From: Firmicutes bacterium UBA6418
GTDB lineage: Bacteria > Bacillota > Clostridia > Peptostreptococcales > Anaerovoracaceae
Direction of reading: 5' to 3'
Assembly (NCBI GenBank): GCA_002439735.1
Contig: DJPG01000097.1
Location: forward strand, 1-12,370
DNA length: 12,370 nucleotides
Part shown: piece after piece, positions 6,804-12,370 of the stretch
Numbering within the stretch: position 1 is the stretch's first letter
How the letters are laid out: each line of letters opens with the position of its first letter
Notes under the pieces: model-generated
What the model saw: the letters and a program-made list of their open reading frames with translations, nothing else
Told to the model about the DNA's origin: nothing
Databases searched by the model: none
Made by a program: the position numbers and the translations under genes

Positions 6804-8834
6804 TTATAACGTTTTTTTTCGAAGCTCGCTCAGTCCGTTTTCGGTCAAACTCGTACCTTTCCTTCCACGAACGATTTCGATCAAGTGATCCTGCCGCAGT
6901 CCTTCGATGATGGTTCTGAGTTGTTTGTCACTGACAGTAATTCCCTGCTCGCCAAGTGCCTGGTAGATAGATCTTCGGCCGATACCATGACCGAAAGAAC
7001 TGCTTCCCGCAATGATTCCCAGAACTCTGATCCGTATATTTTCATAAGATGTATTTTCGGTGTAGGCTTGAACATCGAAAGTCGGAATGGTCTTGCTGGC
7101 AGAAGCCTTTGCGGAATCCATGAAGTGATCCGGAAGTTTTCCCAGTGTCTTGTAGTATAAAGCACAATTTTCAAGTTCTCGTACGTTGCCGGGCCAATGA
7201 TATTCCCGCAGTTTGGCAAGATCTCCGGTAGTTAGGTGTGAGAAGCTTTCCTGCATGAAAAAGGACAGCAACACATCAATGTCTTCCCTGCGGTCGCGAA
7301 GTGGCGGAACTTGTACCTGCAGAACATTCAGGCGATAATATAAATCATCCCGGAATTTATTTTCGGAAACAGCCTGCAGCAAATTTTTATTTGTAGCTGC
7401 AATGATTCGTACATTGATGTCAATGACTCGATCACTGCCGATTCGATTCACCTGGCGCTCTTGAATCACACGAAGTAAGCGTGCCTGCAAATTAGGTGAA
7501 ATGTCTCCGATTTCATCCAAAAAAATCGTTCCGTGATTTGCTTGCTCAAAGTACCCGACTTTTCCTTTTTTGTCTGCACCTGTGAATGCACCTCCGACAT
7601 AGCCGAACAGCTCGGATTCCAGAAGACTTTCAGGAATGGCCGCACAGTTGACGACTACGAACGGATGATTCTTGCGCTTGGAATAGTTATGGACCGACTG
7701 GGCAAACAACTCCTTTCCCGTCCCGCTTTCTCCGGTAATTAAAACCGTATAATCGCTCAAGGCTACAGCCTTAGCTACTTCGATGCAATCCTTCATTTTC
7801 GCGGATCTGTATAGAATATTCCGGAATTGATGACGGGCTATCAGACCTTTTTCGGCAAGTCTTTTGTGAAGATTCTGCCCCATCTTCGTAATTTCATCTT
7901 CATCTTGCAGAACAAGATAGAAGCCCAGTTTTGACTGGTTTTCTGTCAGTTTATATTTATCAATGATAAAATTATGACCGTCGATTTTTACAAGCTGTTG
8001 CGTGAACTGTTCTTCTGCATCCACAAGCATTGCAAGTGTAATATCCAAGTCTGCGAGTTTCGTGTGACCGAGACGTGTTGTTTCGCCGAAAATCATTCTT
8101 GCCTTATGATTGCAATAGATGAGGGTATGTGTAGCATTAAACAGTAAAAGGGCAAATGCCGAATTTTTCGCGTAGGCGTTCAGCATTTGATTCTTTAAAT
8201 GGCCTTCTGCATAGCTTTCCTGGAACTCACGCATAGGTGTTACGATTTTCTCACCGTAGTGAAGCAAATTTTCTTTTACTTTCTCCTCAAGATACAAGGC
8301 ATTTGCAATCTTCATGACTGCGTCAAAGCTGATCAATTCAAATCCGATGTTTATGACATGCGGAATATTGTCCGGTACCCTTGCCGTCTCATTCGGCGTA
8401 ATTGCATATGTAATGCCGCGGCAGGCCGAAGGCGGTTCTGCGTTTGGATCATATGCGATGAGATCGAGATGACCGATGCCAAGTTCATAGAGCATATACA
8501 TCATTTCCTCTGCATTCTGCATTGTATCATCAACGATCAAGACACGGCTTCCGGATGGAATCTCAAGGATTCTTGTTAACTGATCCTTCAGAATACTTCG
8601 TTCCATCATAATGACATTTTTTAAGTGACACGTGTGCTGACGAAGCACGGGAAGCAGTTTTCGGTCAATAATCAAATAGACATCCGCTTCGATCTGTGTA
8701 TCCTCTGTTAGCTGATCCATATAATACGCTTCCGTATTCGCATAAGCTCCAAAAAGATCTTCAATAATTTCATTGAGCGATTGTATCGCCGGCATGTTGT
8801 CATTATTTCTGTATATCATTGCAATTGATTTCAT
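6804..8834 (-). CDS. Sigma-54-dependent transcriptional activator (PAS - AAA+ - winged-helix-like C-terminus)
   Basis: A 676-residue enhancer-binding protein. Residues 1-200 form an alpha/beta domain I cannot assign (perhaps a ligand sensor). Residues about 222-312 look like a PAS domain. The AAA+ ATPase covers about 338-570 with Walker A GESGTGKE (368-375), GAFTGA (415-420), the loop that contacts sigma-54, and Walker B LDEIGDI (D440, E441). Residues about 590-676 look like a winged helix (IGRRSIYQAL, QLRTIIEGL, IVRGRKGTSLTENG) rather than the usual Fis-type helix-turn-helix. The start MKSIAMIYRN has GAGAGG eight bases upstream; an ATG nine codons earlier has no ribosome binding site and is preceded directly by the -10 box. 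It lies between two sigma-54 promoters, those of dppA and the permease, and almost certainly controls both. Confidence 0.93.
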   Translation of the reverse strand: MKSIAMIYRNNDNMPAIQSLNEIIEDLFGAYANTEAYYMDQLTEDTQIEADVYLIIDRKLLPVLRQHTCHLKNVIMMERSILKDQLTRILEIPSGSRVLIVDDTMQNAEEMMYMLYELGIGHLDLIAYDPNAEPPSACRGITYAITPNETARVPDNIPHVINIGFELISFDAVMKIANALYLEEKVKENLLHYGEKIVTPMREFQESYAEGHLKNQMLNAYAKNSAFALLLFNATHTLIYCNHKARMIFGETTRLGHTKLADLDITLAMLVDAEEQFTQQLVKIDGHNFIIDKYKLTENQSKLGFYLVLQDEDEITKMGQNLHKRLAEKGLIARHQFRNILYRSAKMKDCIEVAKAVALSDYTVLITGESGTGKELFAQSVHNYSKRKNHPFVVVNCAAIPESLLESELFGYVGGAFTGADKKGKVGYFEQANHGTIFLDEIGDISPNLQARLLRVIQERQVNRIGSDRVIDINVRIIAATNKNLLQAVSENKFRDDLYYRLNVLQVQVPPLRDRREDIDVLLSFFMQESFSHLTTGDLAKLREYHWPGNVRELENCALYYKTLGKLPDHFMDSAKASASKTIPTFDVQAYTENTSYENIRIRVLGIIAGSSSFGHGIGRRSIYQALGEQGITVSDKQLRTIIEGLRQDHLIEIVRGRKGTSLTENGLSELRKKTL

Positions 8835-8868
8835 CAGGAAAGCCTCTCGGGATAAAAACATTTTTTTT

Positions 8869-8877
8869 ATTATAACA
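8869..8877 (-). promoter_or_regulatory. Probable sigma-A promoter of the activator gene (extended -10)
   Basis: The minus strand reads TGTTATAAT, an extended -10 with a perfect TATAAT, about 35 bases before the chosen start codon. The -35 region is weak (TTTTAA at 17 bases). It lies downstream of the dppA terminator, so the activator is probably expressed on its own from housekeeping sigma factor. Confidence 0.55.
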
Positions 8878-8884
8878 GATTTGC

Positions 8885-8941
8885 AAGGATTTTAAAAGGA
8901 TAAAATAAGCTCGTAATGTATTGATACCATTATATCCTTTT
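8885..8941. repeat. Repeated AAGGAT boxes upstream of the activator promoter
   Basis: AAGGAT occurs at 8885-8890 and 8896-8901, one helical turn (11 bp) apart, and inverted at 8935-8940. The longer arms AAAAGGATA (8894-8902) and TATCCTTTT (8933-8941) form a 9-bp inverted repeat with a 30-base gap. The boxes flank the activator's likely -35 region, so an operator is possible, but the AT-rich setting makes chance matches plausible. Confidence 0.3.
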
Positions 8942-8971
8942 TTATCTTATTAAATATGGGAGACAATGACA

Positions 8972-9022
8972 AAAAAAGAGCCGAATCGCGAGAGGTTTCT
9001 TCGTTCGCTTCGGTTCTTTTTT
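8972..9022 (-). terminator. Rho-independent terminator of dppA (bidirectional shape)
   Basis: AGAGCCGAA (8977-8985) pairs with TTCGGTTCT (9009-9017), with a G-U or one mismatch depending on the strand, and an inner GCGA/TCGC stem (8988-8991 with 9005-9008). It is flanked by A7 on the left and T6 on the right, so either strand gives a T-run after the stem. It starts 19 bases after the dppA stop codon and separates dppA from the activator gene. Confidence 0.75.
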
Positions 9023-9040
9023 GAGTATTTTGAGCTGTGC

Positions 9041-9847
9041 TTAAATTTCCGTCATATACATTTTTGCGATCATCAGGTCATCTACACTGTCCGTCTGATA
9101 GCGAATATGGGTTGGGCCGATTTTTTCAGCACCTGGATACCAAGAGGCCGCTCTTGCGGAATGATGTTCTTTAAAAAACATATCCAGTTTGTAATGAGGC
9201 TGAAGAAAACATTTCGCATCGACCCCTTCAAGGTTCTGCAAGGCTTGTCTCACACCTTCCGCGATCGCATCAATGGCATCTTGCGGGTGCATGCTCCAGG
9301 TTGAATTTCCGGTTCCGGATTTAACAGAAACAGCCGTGATCCCCGGGCAACGTTCCCGCGCATGCGTACAAATTTCCTGATCACCGGAGATAAAAACAGT
9401 TGGAACACCAAGATTTGAGGCGTAAAGCCCGTTTAATGAAAATTCGGATTCCAATTTGTCATTGAGTGTTACCTTGGTAAACCACGCATGTTCAATCGTA
9501 TGTGCCAACGGGCTTCCGTCGGTTCCCTCCGGCGCGTGATAGCCGATACATATAACCGCATCAAACGTTTTGTCTAAACCGCCCAGCATGCCTGCCGGTG
9601 AGGTTCTCCAGCTTCGAATCAATTCGGCTCCTCTCGGAAGCCCCCATGGATCAAGATTTCTGCCGGAGCCATGCCCATCCTTCACAACCACGTCCCATCC
9701 CAAAGACTGGGCTGCAGAGCAGGCCGCCGCGGTCTCCAGAGTCATTTGTCTGCAAGCCTGTTCATATCCCTCCTGCCCATATTCAGTCTCACACCAAGAT
9801 GTGACATCGGCACAGCCTTCAATATCAGTACTAATATAAACCTTCAT
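9041..9847 (-). CDS. dppA: M55 family D-aminopeptidase DppA
   Basis: A 268-residue zinc aminopeptidase; the B. subtilis homologue (about 274 residues) releases D-alanine from D-Ala-D-Ala and longer D-Ala peptides and forms a self-compartmentalising decamer. Expected metal ligands are present: D8 and E10 in YISTDIEG, H59 in VKDGHGSGRN, H104 in CIGYHAPEG and E135 in EFSLNG; H116 in LAHTIEH corresponds to the catalytic histidine. The start MKVYISTD at 9847 has AGGAA eight bases upstream and gives the family's normal N-terminus. The longer frame from 9937 is rejected because its start would lie upstream of the sigma-54 transcription start. No signal peptide is seen, so the enzyme is cytoplasmic and its peptide substrates must be imported. 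It is followed by its own terminator. Confidence 0.95.
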   Translation of the reverse strand: MKVYISTDIEGCADVTSWCETEYGQEGYEQACRQMTLETAAACSAAQSLGWDVVVKDGHGSGRNLDPWGLPRGAELIRSWRTSPAGMLGGLDKTFDAVICIGYHAPEGTDGSPLAHTIEHAWFTKVTLNDKLESEFSLNGLYASNLGVPTVFISGDQEICTHARERCPGITAVSVKSGTGNSTWSMHPQDAIDAIAEGVRQALQNLEGVDAKCFLQPHYKLDMFFKEHHSARAASWYPGAEKIGPTHIRYQTDSVDDLMIAKMYMTEI

Positions 9848-9919
9848 CTTCATACTTCCTTTCATGATCATTTCGCTTTTTTTGAGTGCAGCGGTACGAT
9901 TTTCTATGATTAAAGGTTT

Positions 9920-9936
9920 AAGCAAATTCTGTGCCA
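9920..9936 (-). promoter_or_regulatory. Sigma-54 (-24/-12) promoter of dppA
   Basis: The minus strand reads TGGCACAGAATTTGCTT, a full match to TGGCAC-N5-TTGCW with exactly 10 bases between the -24 GG and the -12 GC. It lies between the MFS gene stop and dppA. The start of transcription should be near 9910, giving a leader of about 63 bases. It shares the spacer pattern AGAAY with the permease promoter. Confidence 0.93.
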
Positions 9937-9962
9937 CCGGTAATGTTGCGTGAATTTTGATT

Positions 9963-11186
9963 CTAACACGATGTGCGCTCTTGTTTGTTTCGCCGAATGC
10001 ACAGGAGGTAGAACACGATCGCCAAAAACTGCACGGTCGCGGATACGATGACCAGATACCGCAGATTGATGTCGTACAAAATGCCCAGCACCCAGCTGCC
10101 TAGGAACCATGCGATACCGAATCCGGTTTCAAAGATGCCAAAGCCCGTACTCCTCATATGTTTCGGAATGATCTGGCTTGCGGCCGCTTTCATAATGCTT
10201 TCCTGTGCGCCCATACCGATGCCCCAGAGCACAATGCCGATTCCGATCATCCATCGCGAGCTTCCGAGGAAAACAAAAAAAGCGAAACCCGCGCTGCACA
10301 GGGTTGAGTAAATCAAAGCTCTGAGACCGATCTTATCGAACAGCCAGCCAAAGAACAGCGCCGCGAACGCGTCTACCGCCATCGCCGCCGCATATAGCAG
10401 GCTCAACGATGCCTCCGGGAACAGATGAGTCTTGGCTGCGTGCAGGGTGATCAGTGTGAAATCCGCGAAGCCAAAGGCGAACAGGCTGATAGCCGCCATA
10501 TAGAGGACGAAAGATTTACGGAAATGAAACTCCTTTTTTTCTTTTGCTTCTTCTTTTTCGAACATTTCCGGGTCTGGGTACTGGATCTTCGAGAAGACTA
10601 CCAGTGCGATGGTGATGAGTGCCGGAATGCCCAGAACCGCGAAACAGATGCGGTATGTCGAGAAGAGATGATCCGTTCCTTGGATCATACTGATAATAAA
10701 CAGCATGACCGGGCCTAAAAAAGCACCAAGTTGGTCTAAAAATTCTTGATAAGCAAACCCCTTACCTGTACCAATCTCACTCGCCGCAAAGCTGACAAGC
10801 GTATTTTTCGCAGGTTTCTTGACCGCCTTACCGATTCTTTCCATGATAACCAGTCCGCAGGCAATGATCCATCCATTTTCCGGTATCAGCGCAAGTGCCG
10901 GGATCGCCAACACCTGCATGGTGTAGCCGACGATCACAAGCGTCCAATATTTCTTTGTTTTATCAGCAATAAATCCGGAAAGCAGCCTAAGTGAATAGCC
11001 ACAGAGCTCGCCGATACCGGACACAAAGCCGATGGTAGCTGCCGAAGCGCCGGTCAGATTCAGATATTCCCCCAGAATGCTGCGCGCACCCTCATGCGTC
11101 ATATCGGAAAACAGGCTGACGATCCCCATCAGGGTGATAAACGCCAATGCGCCTGAAACCATTTTATCTTTTTTTGTTTTGTTCAT
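9963..11186 (-). CDS. Major facilitator superfamily transporter, substrate unknown
   Basis: A 407-residue membrane protein with about 12 hydrophobic segments. The MFS loop motif appears in both halves: GFIADKTKKYW (71-81) between helices 2 and 3, and GWLFDKIGLRAL in the second half. A charged central loop (about 215-235, rich in Glu and Lys) separates the halves. The early motif SLFSDMTHEGARSI is typical of a widespread group of uncharacterised MFS exporters or importers. The start at 11186 has AAGG about nine bases upstream; a second Met at position 9 is a less likely start. I see no terminator between its stop and dppA, so some read-through into dppA is possible. GC content is similar to the mutL block and unlike the activator gene. 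Confidence 0.88.
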   Translation of the reverse strand: MNKTKKDKMVSGALAFITLMGIVSLFSDMTHEGARSILGEYLNLTGASAATIGFVSGIGELCGYSLRLLSGFIADKTKKYWTLVIVGYTMQVLAIPALALIPENGWIIACGLVIMERIGKAVKKPAKNTLVSFAASEIGTGKGFAYQEFLDQLGAFLGPVMLFIISMIQGTDHLFSTYRICFAVLGIPALITIALVVFSKIQYPDPEMFEKEEAKEKKEFHFRKSFVLYMAAISLFAFGFADFTLITLHAAKTHLFPEASLSLLYAAAMAVDAFAALFFGWLFDKIGLRALIYSTLCSAGFAFFVFLGSSRWMIGIGIVLWGIGMGAQESIMKAAASQIIPKHMRSTGFGIFETGFGIAWFLGSWVLGILYDINLRYLVIVSATVQFLAIVFYLLCIRRNKQERTSC

Positions 11187-11225
11187 GTCCGTATGCCTTC
11201 GTGCTAAAATAAGATTACGATAAAC

Positions 11226-11254
11226 ATTCTATCATAAATTTTGCAGAATGTATC
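11226..11254 (-). promoter_or_regulatory. Probable promoter of the MFS transporter gene
   Basis: On the minus strand an extended -10, TGATAGAAT (11226-11234), lies 17 bases from a weak -35 GATACA (11249-11254), about 40 bases before the start codon. Confidence 0.5.
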
Positions 11255-11325
11255 GTAGAAATGCCATAGTTTATAAATTGTTAATATCTCATGATCGCTG
11301 CTTCTATCGGATTACAAATCCCGTA

Positions 11326-11354
11326 TTGTAATTACGTTCCATATATGATAGAAT
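11326..11354 (+). promoter_or_regulatory. Probable right-facing promoter (toxin-like locus and possibly the nitroreductase gene)
   Basis: TTGTAA (11326-11331), a 17-base spacer and TAGAAT (11349-11354) with the TGn extension. The transcript would start near 11361 and run through a 14-codon ORF, two hairpins and then the nitroreductase gene, if the second hairpin does not stop it. Confidence 0.5.
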
Positions 11355-11391
11355 GTAGATATCAAGAGGACAAGCGAACGCGGGAAGCACG

Positions 11392-11436
11392 ATGACCATT
11401 GGTAGACTGAGAATCACAATTTACATAAAAAAATAA
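11392..11436 (+). pseudogene. Possible remnant of a small holin-like (TxpA/Bsr-type) toxin gene
   Basis: A 14-codon ORF, MTIGRLRITIYIKK, ends in a TAA that is the first base triplet of a TAACCGCC hairpin. As I recall, holin-like type I toxin genes in Firmicutes often begin with MT, end in a lysine tail, and run straight into a hairpin of this kind. Here the hydrophobic membrane segment is missing, so the product cannot be a working toxin; a deletion between the start and the tail is the simplest reading. The ribosome binding site is weak (GGGAAG). This is a pattern match from memory, not a firm family assignment. Confidence 0.3.
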
Positions 11437-11466
11437 CCGCCCTATACTTGAAACCCGAGGCGGTTA
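11427..11466 (-). terminator. Strong minus-strand terminator hairpin (antitoxin-RNA-like)
   Basis: TAACCGCC (11434-11441) pairs perfectly with GGCGGTTA (11459-11466), and the minus strand continues with seven T residues (complement of 11427-11433). No protein gene on the minus strand ends here. A minus-strand promoter 50-80 bases to the right fits a short antisense RNA of about 80 bases ending at this point. Confidence 0.7.
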
Positions 11467-11476
11467 CTTATAACCG

Positions 11477-11504
11477 GGAAGGTTAGCCGTTTTCATCGGC
11501 TTCC
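11477..11504 (+). terminator. Second hairpin in the leader, possible plus-strand terminator
   Basis: GCCG (11486-11489) pairs with CGGC (11497-11500), and GGAA (11477-11480) with TTCC (11501-11504), leaving a five-base bulge. TCTTGATTTTACT follows, a poor T-run. It could end the toxin-like transcript or only reduce read-through into the nitroreductase gene. Confidence 0.4.
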
Positions 11505-11514
11505 TCTTGATTTT

Positions 11515-11543
11515 ACTATAGCACACTCTGTCTGAAAATACAA
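11515..11543 (-). promoter_or_regulatory. Probable minus-strand promoter for an antisense RNA
   Basis: The minus strand reads TTGTAT (11538-11543), 17 bases, then TATAGT (11515-11520) preceded by TGC, an extended -10. The transcript would start near 11508 and meet the terminator at 11427-11466, giving a short RNA complementary to the 3' part of the toxin-like locus. Confidence 0.45.
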
Positions 11544-11565
11544 CAATTTTTTGGAGGTATCCACC

Positions 11566-12231
11566 ATGTACAAACCAATCCATCCATTCGAAATCATGGA
11601 GGCGCGCCACAGTGTGCGCCAGTATAAAGATCAGGCCATCGAACCGGAAAAGCGCACGGAACTGGAGCGCTTACTGGAGTCTCTCAACCGGCAATACGGA
11701 CTGCATATGCAGATCATCTATGATGATCCTGCTTGCTTTCAGTCCATCATGGCGCATTACGGCAAGTTTGAAGGCGTCAGCAATTATATTGCCCTGGTCG
11801 GACCGAAGTCCCCTTTCCTGGAGGAAACACTCGGATACTGCGGGGAGCAGCTGGTGCTCAAAGCGCAAGAACTGGGTCTGAATACCTGCTGGGTGGCATT
11901 GACCTACGGCAAAAGCGCTGCGTCCGTTCTGGAAAATGAAAAAGAAATCTGTGTGATCTCTCTCGGTTATGGCAAGACCCAAGGTGTACCGCATAAGGAT
12001 AAGCCGATCGAGAAGCTTTGCAATTACAGCGAAAATCTGCCGGATTGGTTTCTGCAGGGCATGCGAGCGGCTATGCTGGCACCGACCGCGACCAATCAGC
12101 AAAAATTCCGATTGGAACTGCTGGCTGACGGTAGCCTAAAAATATCCCGCGGCCTTGGATTTTACTCCAAAATGGACCTTGGCATTGTCAAGTACCATTT
12201 CGAGCTCGGCAGTGGGAAAAAGATCTTTTAG
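11566..12231 (+). CDS. Nitroreductase-like FMN flavoprotein (putative TM-nitroreductase family)
   Basis: A 221-residue protein. The N-terminal EARHSVRQYKD (12-22) is the arginine-containing FMN phosphate motif of the nitroreductase superfamily; EETLGYCGEQLVLKAQELGLNTCWVALTYGKS and LAPTATNQQKFRLEL correspond to the later conserved helices, with the Asn-Gln-Gln motif typical of FMN contacts. Members use NAD(P)H to reduce nitro compounds, quinones or unknown substrates; the natural substrate here is unknown. The ATG at 11566 has GGAGG eight bases upstream; a TTG five codons earlier overlaps that ribosome binding site and is not used. It is the only complete plus-strand gene. No terminator is seen after its stop. 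Confidence 0.88.
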   Translation: MYKPIHPFEIMEARHSVRQYKDQAIEPEKRTELERLLESLNRQYGLHMQIIYDDPACFQSIMAHYGKFEGVSNYIALVGPKSPFLEETLGYCGEQLVLKAQELGLNTCWVALTYGKSAASVLENEKEICVISLGYGKTQGVPHKDKPIEKLCNYSENLPDWFLQGMRAAMLAPTATNQQKFRLELLADGSLKISRGLGFYSKMDLGIVKYHFELGSGKKIF

Positions 12232-12273
12232 TATCTATCAAGCCTGCAGCGGGTATCCTGATCCCAACATCTT

Positions 12274-12369
12274 TCATGTAGTATAGCGAATACGGTACGC
12301 CCTATTCATCGCAGTCGGTTCATTTACACAGGCACGCAAGCCGGTATTATTTCTTTGCTGTAAAGAATA
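12274..12369 (-). other. Open minus-strand fragment at the window edge, possible gene tail or repeat
   Basis: The last 139 bases after the nitroreductase stop hold no complete gene. On the minus strand 31 codons are open from the edge to a TGA at 12274, with the tail VNEPTAMNRAYRIRYTT. The composition (Arg, Asn, Thr) does not suggest a known domain. It may be the end of a hypothetical gene, part of a dispersed repeat, or meaningless. Confidence 0.2.
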
Positions 12370-12370
12370 A

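Larger units (their letters stand above)
11224..11356. repeat. 13-bp inverted repeat carrying the -10 boxes of two divergent promoters
   Basis: ACATTCTATCATA (11224-11236) and TATGATAGAATGT (11344-11356) are perfect inverted copies 107 bases apart. Each holds an extended -10 (TGATAGAAT), one for the MFS gene and one facing right. A further inverted repeat, ATTACAA (11311-11317) and TTGTAAT (11326-11332), overlaps the right-facing -35 box and could be an operator. Confidence 0.6.

Noticed and set aside
8835..8861. Upstream ATG for the sigma-54 activator
   Set aside because: It is preceded by an A-run and the -10 box with no ribosome binding site, whereas the ATG at 8834 has GAGAGG at good spacing.
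9848..9937. Thirty extra N-terminal codons for dppA
   Set aside because: The longer start at 9937 lies upstream of the sigma-54 promoter's transcription start (near 9910), and the family N-terminus is MKVYIS, which has its own ribosome binding site.
11361..11565. Riboswitch in the nitroreductase leader
   Set aside because: The hairpins do not match any riboswitch consensus I know, and the minus-strand T7 run after the first stem fits a terminator of an antisense RNA better.
1..12370. CRISPR array, rRNA or tRNA genes, insertion sequence
   Set aside because: No regularly spaced repeats, no tRNA-like cloverleaf ends and no transposase were seen. The only recombinase is the tyrosine type within the operon.

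Overview
The window looks like a chromosomal segment of a Gram-positive anaerobe of the Firmicutes (Clostridia or a close relative). The evidence is the mutL-miaA-ynbB order, strong AGGAGG-type ribosome binding sites, a MutL that carries its own endonuclease motif, and sigma-54 control of an amino acid module. I cannot name a genus. Almost everything is on the minus strand; only the nitroreductase gene at the right end reads plus.

Left block (1-5053, minus): mutL (mismatch repair), miaA (tRNA A37 dimethylallyltransferase), a tyrosine recombinase whose start overlaps miaA by 55 bases, and the first 263 codons of a PLP-dependent methionine gamma-lyase-like (YnbB) gene that runs off the left edge. 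This reads as one operon from an extended -10 promoter in front of mutL. The recombinase sits where hfq is common in related operons. Its last codons run into a 194-bp imperfect palindrome (826-1019) that fills the gap before ynbB.

Middle block (about 5232-9936, minus): a compact amino acid/peptide module consisting of dppA (M55 D-aminopeptidase), a sigma-54 activator and an AAT-family amino acid permease. Both dppA and the permease have sequences that fit the -24/-12 sigma-54 consensus just upstream (TGGCACAGAATTTGCTT and TGGCATAGAACTTGCAT), and the activator gene lies between them. The simplest reading is a self-contained regulon: a signal activates the regulator, which switches on a metallopeptidase that cuts D-amino acid peptides and a permease that takes up the product. 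GC content in sampled lines is lower for the activator (about 40-45%) than for the left block (about 55-62%), which suggests the module has a separate history. mutS, often next to mutL, is not seen.

Right block (9963-12370): an MFS transporter (minus), then about 380 bp without a full gene. That gap holds divergent promoters and what looks like a decayed type I toxin-antitoxin locus (a promoter, a 14-codon ORF, two hairpins and an opposing promoter). A nitroreductase-like flavoprotein gene (plus) follows, and the last 139 bases contain only a short minus-strand open fragment.

The most interesting points are the two matching sigma-54 promoters bracketing their likely activator, and the long palindrome fused to the 3' end of a recombinase embedded in a housekeeping operon.
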